From Tannerella sp. (GTDB taxonomy: Bacteria > Bacteroidota > Bacteroidia > Bacteroidales > Tannerellaceae): DNA of 40,583 bases. The translations under genes were made by a program, and so were the position numbers. The notes below the pieces were generated by a model. That model was not told the DNA's origin, made no database searches, and saw only the letters and a program-made list of their open reading frames with translations. Location: positions 1 through 40,583 of the forward strand of contig JAISTS010000137.1 of NCBI GenBank assembly GCA_031272455.1. The letters are read 5' to 3'. This document shows, piece after piece, positions 9,508-15,654 of this stretch. Position 1 is the first letter of the stretch. Each line of letters opens with the position of its first letter.

Positions 9508-9735
9508 TCAAATCTTCACTCTGTAAACAGTCAGGCATCCGTCGGGACAGACGACGCCGCAGTTGGCGCAGCCGATACATTCGTCGGGTTGTGCCATAAA
9601 GACGTAATGATACCCTTTGTTATTGACTTCGCGAGTCTGTCGTTGGAGGACGCCTGAGGGGCACGCAACTACGCAGAGTTCACATCCTTTGCAGCGTTCG
9701 GTATTGACGACTACTGTTCCTTTTACTTTTGCCAT
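9508..9735 (-). CDS. Two-[4Fe-4S] ferredoxin subunit of the 2-oxoacid oxidoreductase
   Basis: A 75-residue ferredoxin-like delta subunit. Two CxxCxxCxxxCP motifs are complete: Cys15, 18, 21, 25 and Cys53, 56, 59, 63, each ligating a [4Fe-4S] cluster. It passes electrons from the alpha/beta catalytic core to free ferredoxin. It is the first gene of the operon, with the alpha subunit 14 nt downstream, and a promoter element (TACCTTTG, minus strand) lies about 27 nt upstream of its ATG. A stand-alone housekeeping ferredoxin is possible, but its position at the head of the subunit cluster argues for the delta subunit. Confidence 0.94.
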   Translation of the reverse strand: MAKVKGTVVVNTERCKGCELCVVACPSGVLQRQTREVNNKGYHYVFMAQPDECIGCANCGVVCPDGCLTVYRVKI

Positions 9736-9761
9736 AATACGCTTTTCTTTGTAAAATCGTG

Positions 9762-9769
9762 CAAAGGTA
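9762..9769 (-). promoter_or_regulatory. Promoter -7 element of the 2-oxoacid oxidoreductase operon
   Basis: On the minus strand this reads TACCTTTG, an exact match to the Bacteroidetes -7 consensus TAnnTTTG, placed about 27 nt upstream of the ferredoxin ATG. No convincing -33 TTTG is seen. It faces away from the helicase promoter (9782-9789) with only 12 bp between the two elements. Confidence 0.6.
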
Positions 9770-9781
9770 CGAAAAAAATCG

Positions 9782-9789
9782 TAACTTTG
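9782..9789 (+). promoter_or_regulatory. Promoter -7 element of the DEAD-box helicase operon
   Basis: TAACTTTG matches TAnnTTTG exactly and lies about 42 nt upstream of the ATG at 9832. Because transcription would start near 9797, the longer reading frame beginning with TTG at 9787 cannot be the translated form, which supports the ATG at 9832. The element is divergent from, and nearly abuts, the oxidoreductase promoter. Confidence 0.6.
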
Positions 9790-9831
9790 CAGAAATTTAC
9801 AGGAAATTGTAAATCGAAAAACAGTATATTA

Positions 9832-11088
9832 ATGAAATTTGAAGAATTAAATCTCGAAGACGCCATTCTGGACGGGTTATACGCTATGCGGTTTGAAGAG
9901 ACTACCCCGATACAGGAAATGTCTATACCTCCGATCCTCGAAGGGCGCGATATTATGGGTTTTGCTCAGACCGGTTCGGGCAAGACTGCCGCTTATGTGC
10001 TGCCTGTGCTTAATGAATTGAGCAAAGGCGGTTATCCTGCCGATGCTGTCAACGCTGTCATTATGTCGCCGACGCGCGAACTGGCGCAGCAGATCGACCA
10101 GCAGATCGAAGGCTTTTCTTACTTTGTACCCGTGTCAGCCGTCGCCGTCTATGGCGGGACTGACGGCATAGCATACGCGCAACAGGAGCGCGGATTGCTG
10201 CTGGGCGCCGATATCGTTATCGCCACGCCCGGACGGCTTATCAGTCATCTGAATATGGGCAGCGTTGATTTGTCGAAGACATCGTTTTTTATCCTTGACG
10301 AAGCAGACCGTATGCTCGATATGGGATTTTTTGACGATATTATGCAGATTTACAAACATCTGCCGCCAACCTGCCAGATAATTATGTTCTCGGCTACGAT
10401 GCCTCCCAAGATCAAAAAACTTGCGGAGACCATACTTAAAGACCCTGTCGAAGTGAAGATTGCCATCGCCCGTCCGCCCGAAACCATCCTGCAGTCGGCA
10501 TATATATGCTACGAAGCGCAGAAACTGCCTATACTTCTTAACCTTTTTCATAAGAGCAGCCCCAGCCGCGTGCTTATCTTCTCTTCGTCGAAACTGAAGG
10601 TCAAAGAGCTGTCGGCAACGCTCAAGCGTATGAATTTTAATGTACACGCGATGCACTCCGACCTCGAACAGACGGAGCGTGAACAGGTAATGAAAGATTT
10701 TAAGAACCGTCATATAGATATGCTTGTTGCTACCGATGTAGTGTCGCGCGGCATCGACATTACGGATATCAGCCTTGTTATCAATTACGATATCCCGAAC
10801 GATCCTGAGGATTATGTCCATCGCATAGGACGAACGGCGCGAGGCACCACCGGCGAAGGCGTAGCTATCACGTTCGTTAGCGTCGAAGAGCAAAGCCGTT
10901 TCAAGGAAATCGAAGACTTCCTCGGCAAGAGCATATATAAAATCCCTATCGACGCTGCGCTGGGCGATGCTCCGGCTTATGAGCCTGAGAAGAACCGATG
11001 GAAAAGACCGATGCGCCGAACATCAGGCGGCAAAGCAGGCAAAGGCGGTAAGGGTACACGAACAGGCAATAAAGGAAAGCGTAAATAA
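9832..11088 (+). CDS. DEAD/DEAH-box ATP-dependent RNA helicase
   Basis: A 418-residue RNA helicase of the RhlE/DeaD type. All core motifs are present: Q motif (TTPIQEMSIPP), motif I AQTGSGKT, Ia PTRELAQQ, Ib TPGRL, II DEAD, III SAT, V RGID and VI HRIGRTAR. After the second RecA domain comes a basic, glycine-rich tail (RRTSGGKAGKGGKGTRTG) of the kind that binds RNA nonspecifically. It probably acts in ribosome assembly or mRNA turnover. The frame is open upstream to a TTG at 9787, but the ATG at 9832 begins the conserved MKFEELNL block and lies downstream of the promoter. The next gene, ispE, starts 10 nt after the stop. Confidence 0.94.
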   Translation: MKFEELNLEDAILDGLYAMRFEETTPIQEMSIPPILEGRDIMGFAQTGSGKTAAYVLPVLNELSKGGYPADAVNAVIMSPTRELAQQIDQQIEGFSYFVPVSAVAVYGGTDGIAYAQQERGLLLGADIVIATPGRLISHLNMGSVDLSKTSFFILDEADRMLDMGFFDDIMQIYKHLPPTCQIIMFSATMPPKIKKLAETILKDPVEVKIAIARPPETILQSAYICYEAQKLPILLNLFHKSSPSRVLIFSSSKLKVKELSATLKRMNFNVHAMHSDLEQTEREQVMKDFKNRHIDMLVATDVVSRGIDITDISLVINYDIPNDPEDYVHRIGRTARGTTGEGVAITFVSVEEQSRFKEIEDFLGKSIYKIPIDAALGDAPAYEPEKNRWKRPMRRTSGGKAGKGGKGTRTGNKGKRK

Positions 11089-11098
11089 TAATGTACGT

Positions 11099-11902
11099 AT
11101 GATCTGCTTCCCGAATGCAAAAATCAACCTCGGACTGCACGTTACGGCGCGACGGCAGGATGGATACCACGACATCGAAACGGTGTTTTATCCCATTCCA
11201 CTGTGCGATGCTCTCGAAATCACTCCTGCGGATAAGTGGTCGTTCGAGCAGACGGGCATCGCTCTCGACGCACCGTCGGACGACAATCTCGTTATGAAAG
11301 CCTTGCGCTGTATGCAGCAACGTCATCAAATCCCTGCTTCGTCGGTCTTTCTGCACAAAGCCGTTCCGGTCGGAGCCGGGCTTGGAGGCGGCTCGTCGGA
11401 CGCATCGTTTATGCTGAAACTGCTGAACGATTATGCCGAACTGAATATTCCTGATAACGAACTCGAAACGATGGCTGCGTCGCTTGGCGCCGACTGTCCG
11501 TTCTTTGTCCGTAACACACCGGTTGTAGCGACAGGCACGGGCAATGTGTTTTGTCCGGTCGATGTGTCGCTCAAGGATTATACGATTTGCATAGTCAAGC
11601 CCGACATTGCCGTCTCGACACGCGAAGCCTATTCGCTCGTTAAGCCTGCGATGCCGCCGCGACCTTTATCCGAAGTTGTCAGCCTGCCCGTAGAGCAATG
11701 GCGCGAGGTGCTTGTCAACGACTTTGAACCAAGCATCTTCAGACTGTATCCGCAGATAGAAAAAATAAAAAACGAACTGTACGAGCGAGGCGCCGTTTAT
11801 GCCGCTATGTCAGGCTCAGGCTCGGCTGTTTTCGGATTGTTCAAAGACGAACCTGAAATCAAATCACCCTATTATTATGTATGGAAAGGAAAGATGAAAT
11901 AA
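11099..11902 (+). CDS. ispE: 4-diphosphocytidyl-2-C-methyl-D-erythritol kinase
   Basis: A 267-residue GHMP kinase that phosphorylates the 2-hydroxyl of CDP-methylerythritol in the non-mevalonate (MEP) isoprenoid pathway. NAKINLGLHV near residue 5, the ATP-binding PVGAGLGGGSSDAS (near 84) and C-terminal AAMSGSGSAVFGLF are family signatures. The frame is open further upstream, overlapping the helicase gene, but the ATG at 11099 gives the standard N-terminus. A three-codon ORF (ATG TAC GTA TGA, 11091-11102) overlaps this start and is probably chance. The 3' end overlaps the next gene by 22 bases, so the two are likely co-translated. Confidence 0.95.
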   Translation: MICFPNAKINLGLHVTARRQDGYHDIETVFYPIPLCDALEITPADKWSFEQTGIALDAPSDDNLVMKALRCMQQRHQIPASSVFLHKAVPVGAGLGGGSSDASFMLKLLNDYAELNIPDNELETMAASLGADCPFFVRNTPVVATGTGNVFCPVDVSLKDYTICIVKPDIAVSTREAYSLVKPAMPPRPLSEVVSLPVEQWREVLVNDFEPSIFRLYPQIEKIKNELYERGAVYAAMSGSGSAVFGLFKDEPEIKSPYYYVWKGKMK

Positions 11903-13857
11903 CACAAAGACCCGTTACCGACTGGCTCCCTACGACGAAGAAAGAAAGCGAACTGCGCGGATGGGACGAACTCGATGTAATCATTTTCAGCGGCGATGCC
12001 TACGTTGACCACCCGTCTTTTGGGGCTGCCGTAATCGGGCGCACGCTCGAAGCCGAACGACTGCGCGTTGCCATCGTTCCGCAACCTGACTGGCGCGGCG
12101 ACCACCGCGATTTCAAGAAACTCGGTGCGCCCCGTCTGTTCTTCGCCATTGCTCCGGGTGCTATGGATTCGATGGTCAATCACTACACCGCCAATAAGCG
12201 TATGCGCAGCGACGACGCTTATACGCCCAACAAACAGCACGGATTGCGACCGGATTATCCTACCATTGTGTATGCAAATATCTTGAAACAGCTCTATCCC
12301 GACACTCCGGTTGTGATAGGCGGTATAGAGGCTTCGATGCGACGGTTGGCACATTACGACTACTGGCAGGACAGCCTTCGTCCGGGCATCCTTGCCGACA
12401 GTCCCGCCGACCTGCTCGTTTACGGTATGGGCGAGAAACCTGTCCGCGAGATTGTGCGCCGATTGCGCGAAGGCTATCAGTTTGACGACCTGACAGACAT
12501 ACCGCAAACAGCATATATCACCAATCGCTTTTCGGCAAAACACAGCGACATCGAACTCCATCCGTATGATGAATGTCGCAAAGACAAACACAAGCAGGCG
12601 ATGAACTTCAAAATCATTGAAGAGGAATCGAACAAATATCAGTCGCAGGCTCGCCTTGTGCAGCGTACAAAAGGACGGACGGTTGTTGTCAATCCGCCCT
12701 ATCCTCCGATGACGGAAGCCGAGATCGACGCCACATTCGACCTGCCCTATACCCGCCTGCCGCACCCGAAATACGCAGGAAAGACTATTCCGGCATACGA
12801 GATGATTAAGTTCTCGGTCAACAGCCATCGCGGATGTTTTGGCGGATGCGCCTTTTGCGCTATCGCCGCTCATCAGGGCAAATTCGTCGTTTCGCGCAGT
12901 CGCCGCTCAATAATCAACGAGATAAACGCCATAACTCAAATGCCCGATTTCAAGGGATACATTAGCGACCTTGGCGGACCGACTGCTAATATGTACCGTA
13001 TGCGTGGCATAGACGAGCGTCTTTGTCGGCAGTGCGTCAAGCCCTCGTGTATTTACCCTTCGGTATGCAAGAACCTTGGCGCCGACCACGCACCCCTGCT
13101 CGGTCTCTACAAAGCGGCTCGACAGGTGCGCGGAGTGAAAAAGGTGTTTATCGGCAGCGGCATACGGCACGACCTGCTGATGCACCCGTATTCCGACCGG
13201 ACGTGGCAACGCGCCGCCCGCGAATATCTTGAGGAACTGATGATAAACCATACATCGGGACGGCTGAAGGCGGCGCCCGAACATACCGAAGACGAAGTGC
13301 TTAAGATGATGCGCAAACCTCCGTTCGCCGTTTTTGAAGCCTTCAACCGGCTGTTCGGCGAGATAAATATGAACGAAAGGCTTAATCTGCAGATGATACC
13401 GTACTTTATCTCCAGTCATCCCGGATGCAGCGATGTCGATATGGCGGAACTGGCGTTAAAGACCAAGCAGATGCGCTTTCGCCTCGAACAGATACAGGAT
13501 TTCACGCCTACGCCTATGACACTCGCCACAGAGATGTACTACACCGGCATCAATCCTTATACTATGCAGCCGGTACACTGTGCACATTCGCGCGAAGAAA
13601 AGCTCGACCAGCACGCATTTTTCTTCTGGTATCTGCCCGAATATGCCAAACAAATAATACAAATACTGCGCAGGATTAAGCGCAACGACCTGATAGAAAA
13701 GCTGTTTGGAAAGCAGGCTTTGCGACCGGAACGTGAGCGCCAACCGCGTGCAAACGGCAGACAAAACAATCAAAACGACCGCAGAAACCGGACAAACGAC
13801 CGCCGCAACAGCTCAAACGGACGCCCGCCAAAAGACCGCAAGCGCCCATCACGATAG
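11881..13857 (+). CDS. YgiQ family radical SAM protein
   Basis: A 658-residue radical SAM enzyme of the YgiQ/UPF0313 family; its reaction is not known. The N-terminal block TDWLPTTKKE and ELDVIIFSGDAYVDHPSFG is typical. The radical SAM cluster motif is CxxxCxxC at Cys319, Cys323 and Cys326 (GCFGGCAFCAI). A further Cys-rich segment follows (RQCVKPSCIYPSVC). The last 40 or so residues are a low-complexity Asn/Arg/Gln/Pro-rich basic tail. The ATG overlaps ispE by 22 bases. The 3' end overlaps the convergent HxlR gene by 9 bases. Confidence 0.95.
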   Translation: MERKDEITQRPVTDWLPTTKKESELRGWDELDVIIFSGDAYVDHPSFGAAVIGRTLEAERLRVAIVPQPDWRGDHRDFKKLGAPRLFFAIAPGAMDSMVNHYTANKRMRSDDAYTPNKQHGLRPDYPTIVYANILKQLYPDTPVVIGGIEASMRRLAHYDYWQDSLRPGILADSPADLLVYGMGEKPVREIVRRLREGYQFDDLTDIPQTAYITNRFSAKHSDIELHPYDECRKDKHKQAMNFKIIEEESNKYQSQARLVQRTKGRTVVVNPPYPPMTEAEIDATFDLPYTRLPHPKYAGKTIPAYEMIKFSVNSHRGCFGGCAFCAIAAHQGKFVVSRSRRSIINEINAITQMPDFKGYISDLGGPTANMYRMRGIDERLCRQCVKPSCIYPSVCKNLGADHAPLLGLYKAARQVRGVKKVFIGSGIRHDLLMHPYSDRTWQRAAREYLEELMINHTSGRLKAAPEHTEDEVLKMMRKPPFAVFEAFNRLFGEINMNERLNLQMIPYFISSHPGCSDVDMAELALKTKQMRFRLEQIQDFTPTPMTLATEMYYTGINPYTMQPVHCAHSREEKLDQHAFFFWYLPEYAKQIIQILRRIKRNDLIEKLFGKQALRPERERQPRANGRQNNQNDRRNRTNDRRNSSNGRPPKDRKRPSR

Positions 13858-14187
13858 CACAGCGTCCTGATGTTTTATCGCCCAGTCAATCAACATTCGT
13901 ACCGACGGCATTAGCGATTTGCCCGTTTCGGTCAGACTGTATTCCACACGCGGCGGTATCTCTGCGAACGCCTGACGCGAAATAAGATGGTCGGCTTCGA
14001 GATGTTTAAGCGTGGATGTCAGCATCTTGTGCGAAATATCGGGAATCGCTTTGCGCAAACCGCCGTAACGCATACGGTCGGCGTCTTTCAGCGTCCAAAG
14101 CACCAGCAACGACCATTTATCGCTCATACGCGACAAAACATTGCGAATCGGGCAAGTCGGATATCTTAAATCTATCTCTTTCATCAT
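13849..14187 (-). CDS. HxlR-family winged-helix transcriptional regulator
   Basis: A 112-residue MarR/HxlR-type winged-helix repressor or activator. The family pattern is clear: CPIRNVLSRMSDKWSLLVLW, then GGLRKAIPDISHKMLTSTLKHLE (recognition helix) and the wing RVEYSLTETGKSL. Cys12 of the CPIR segment is the only cysteine and occupies the N-terminal position that acts as redox or electrophile sensor in YodB/HypR-type members. Tandem ATGs open the gene and either may be used. It is divergent from a DJ-1 family gene across 250 bp that contain promoters for both and an inverted repeat, which suggests it controls that neighbour. Confidence 0.93.
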   Translation of the reverse strand: MMKEIDLRYPTCPIRNVLSRMSDKWSLLVLWTLKDADRMRYGGLRKAIPDISHKMLTSTLKHLEADHLISRQAFAEIPPRVEYSLTETGKSLMPSVRMLIDWAIKHQDAVLS

Positions 14188-14203
14188 CTTTTAAATCAGA
14201 CGG

Positions 14204-14211
14204 CAAAAATA
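14204..14211 (-). promoter_or_regulatory. Promoter -7 element of the HxlR-type regulator gene
   Basis: Reads TATTTTTG on the minus strand, matching TAnnTTTG, and lies 16 nt upstream of the tandem ATG start. No -33 TTTG is evident at the expected distance, so the assignment is moderate. Confidence 0.45.
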
Positions 14212-14332
14212 GTCAATAATCCCCGAAAGAGAGTAATATTCCGATAAAAAAGTAATACGGTGCAGAAAATTTGCAGTCGAAATGTTAAATAATCCTAAAT
14301 AAACAAACTGCAATTCGCTGATATTCAACAAT

Positions 14333-14355
14333 CCTAACCGTCGATGTGAGTTAGG
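14333..14355. promoter_or_regulatory. Candidate operator between HxlR and DJ-1 family genes
   Basis: Inverted repeat CCTAAC, 11-nt spacer, GTTAGG, spanning 23 bp and ending six bases before the -33 TTTG of the DJ-1 family promoter. The size suits a dimeric winged-helix protein and the position suits repression. The arms are only 6 bp, so chance is possible. Confidence 0.35.
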
Positions 14356-14361
14356 CACCAG

Positions 14362-14393
14362 TTTGCGGACAGAGGTGCGACCGCCTACTTTTG
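14362..14393 (+). promoter_or_regulatory. Promoter of the DJ-1/PfpI family gene
   Basis: A -33 TTTG (14362-14365) and a -7 TACTTTTG (14386-14393) are separated by 20 bp, an essentially ideal Bacteroidetes promoter. The start site would be near 14401, leaving a leader of about 37 nt before the ATG at 14438. Confidence 0.75.
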
Positions 14394-14437
14394 CCGAAGT
14401 TTTTTATCAATATATAATACATTAATTTAAAAGATTT

Positions 14438-14965
14438 ATGACAAAGAAAGTAGCGATTTTAGCAGTTAACCCGGTAAACGGGTCAGGTTTGTTCCAGTAT
14501 TTGGAATCATTTTTTGAAAACGGCATACCGTATCGTGTATTTGCCGTAGCCGAGACGACGCAGATTAAGACCAATTCGGGCGTTTCGATTGAGGCGGATG
14601 ATATAGTCGCCCATTTGAAAGGCGCTGAAAGCGAGTACGATGCGCTGGTTTTTGCCTGCGGCGATGCGATGCCTAAGTTTACGGAAAACGCCGGACGTCA
14701 GGAAAATCAGGACCTGCTGTCAGTAATCAAGACCTTTGGCGACAGCGGGAAAACGATTGCCGGTCATTGCGTTGGCGGTTTGCTCTTTGATATTACCGGA
14801 GTAGCGGCGGGCAGGCGATTGGCGATGCATCCGTTCGTTCGTGGCGCAGTAAAAAGTGCGATTGCGACTGACAGGGCGTTTGCTGTTGAAGAAAACTTCT
14901 ACACGGCTCAAAACGAAAACAGCTTGCATCTGCTGATGCCCGAATTGATTAAGGTGTTGAAATAA
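14438..14965 (+). CDS. DJ-1/PfpI family protein
   Basis: A 175-residue single-domain protein of the DJ-1/PfpI superfamily. The nucleophile-elbow cysteine is Cys111 in AGHCVGGLL, preceded by DALVFACGDAMPKF, which supplies the acidic and glycine-rich pocket. Members act as glyoxalase or deglycase-like enzymes, chaperones or stress proteins; which applies here is unknown. The divergent HxlR regulator with its own single sensor-like cysteine suggests induction by reactive electrophiles or oxidants (inference). The length is normal for the compact bacterial members. Confidence 0.88.
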   Translation: MTKKVAILAVNPVNGSGLFQYLESFFENGIPYRVFAVAETTQIKTNSGVSIEADDIVAHLKGAESEYDALVFACGDAMPKFTENAGRQENQDLLSVIKTFGDSGKTIAGHCVGGLLFDITGVAAGRRLAMHPFVRGAVKSAIATDRAFAVEENFYTAQNENSLHLLMPELIKVLK

Positions 14966-15042
14966 TGATGATTGTTAGAAAACGAAGTCTGCGGACATCT
15001 CAGCCCCGCGCCTCGCCGCAGCATTTGCTGGAAGGGTTCAAG

Positions 15043-15063
15043 TAAATTAAAAATTAAGAATTA
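15043..15063. repeat. Heptanucleotide array, unit AAATTA with a variable first base
   Basis: Three seven-base units TAAATTA, AAAATTA and AGAATTA. They begin at the stop codon of a 26-codon reading frame (14965-15045) that overlaps the DJ-1 family stop. The AT-rich composition makes a chance array possible, but length and placement match the clearer heptamer arrays in this window. Confidence 0.4.
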
Positions 15064-15088
15064 TAAAACGCGGTATTAATTTTTTCGT

Positions 15089-15096
15089 TACCTTTG
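15089..15096 (+). promoter_or_regulatory. Promoter -7 element of the NikR-family regulator gene
   Basis: TACCTTTG, an exact TAnnTTTG match, 24 nt upstream of the ATG at 15121. No TTTG is found at the -33 position. Confidence 0.6.
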
Positions 15097-15120
15097 TAGC
15101 CGTTATCAGATGTTATAGCA

Positions 15121-15522
15121 ATGAGTTTGAAACGCTTTGGAGTATCGCTTGAAGGCGAATTATTGGATGAATTAGATCGCTATGTCGATGCGAATGGTTT
15201 CGCTAACCGTTCGCAGGCTATCCGTTTCCTTGTCGAAAAGAATGTCGCCGAGCAGAAATGGCAGTGCGGGCACATTGTCGCCGGAACGGTTATAATAATG
15301 TATAACCAGACCAAGCGCAAAATCACGTCGAAGATAGCAGCCATTCAGCAAAACTATCAGGACGTTATCCTGTCGTCTTCGCAATATTACCTCAACGAGC
15401 AGTTTTGCCTCCATATAGCGACAGTTACCGGTGAGGCGTTTCGACTGACCGAACTGTCAGACAAGCTTATTTCGATCAAAGGTATCAAACACGGCAAACT
15501 CGTGATGAGTAGAGCCGACTGA
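15121..15522 (+). CDS. nikR: NikR-family ribbon-helix-helix regulator with altered metal site
   Basis: A 133-residue homologue of the nickel-responsive repressor NikR. An N-terminal ribbon-helix-helix DNA-binding domain (RFGVSLEGELLDELDRYV, then NRSQAIRFLVEKNV) is followed by the ACT-like metal-binding domain (VAGTVIIMYNQTKRKI onward; ends IKGIKHGKLVMSRAD). By hand alignment to E. coli NikR, the nickel ligands His76, His87, His89 and Cys95 correspond to Gln77, Gln88, Tyr90 and Cys96, so only the cysteine remains. It may sense another metal or none. It is followed 132 nt later by a TonB-dependent receptor gene, a natural target for a metal regulator. Length and start agree with the family. Confidence 0.85.
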   Translation: MSLKRFGVSLEGELLDELDRYVDANGFANRSQAIRFLVEKNVAEQKWQCGHIVAGTVIIMYNQTKRKITSKIAAIQQNYQDVILSSSQYYLNEQFCLHIATVTGEAFRLTELSDKLISIKGIKHGKLVMSRAD

Positions 15523-15554
15523 TCATACTCGTTTTTTCGTTTTTATCCACACAT

Positions 15555-15579
15555 TATTCTTTTTTACGCAAAAAGAATA
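15555..15579. promoter_or_regulatory. 10-bp perfect inverted repeat: operator or weak terminator
   Basis: Arms TATTCTTTTT and AAAAAGAATA are separated by TACGC, followed by a run of seven T. It lies between the NikR-family gene and the TonB receptor promoter. As RNA it would form an AU-rich stem with a U tail, which could act as a weak terminator for the regulator gene. As DNA it is a symmetric site 42 bp upstream of the receptor -7 element, suitable for a dimeric ribbon-helix-helix regulator. The sequence alone does not decide. Confidence 0.5.
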
Positions 15580-15620
15580 TTTTTTTCACCCAAAAGTAGC
15601 ACGAAATCAAAAAAACGTGT

Positions 15621-15628
15621 TACCTTTG
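15621..15628 (+). promoter_or_regulatory. Promoter -7 element of the TonB-dependent receptor gene
   Basis: TACCTTTG, an exact TAnnTTTG match, 26 nt upstream of the ATG at 15655. No -33 TTTG is seen, as might occur at a promoter that depends on regulation. Confidence 0.6.
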
Positions 15629-15654
15629 CGGCGAATTTAAATGCAAACCAAATT

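Noticed and set aside
11091-11102. Three-codon reading frame ATG TAC GTA TGA overlapping the ispE start
   Set aside because: Too short to be distinguished from chance, with no second feature supporting a regulatory role.
14965-15045. 26-residue reading frame (MMIVRKRSLRT onward) overlapping the DJ-1 family stop by one base
   Set aside because: The overlap and the repeat array at its stop are suggestive, but it is short, basic, without recognisable features, and could be a gene remnant or chance. I do not list it as a gene.
15520-15532. TCATAC half-site of the classical NikR operator just after the regulator gene
   Set aside because: The matching GTATGA half is absent at the required 16-bp spacing, so a single six-base match is not significant.
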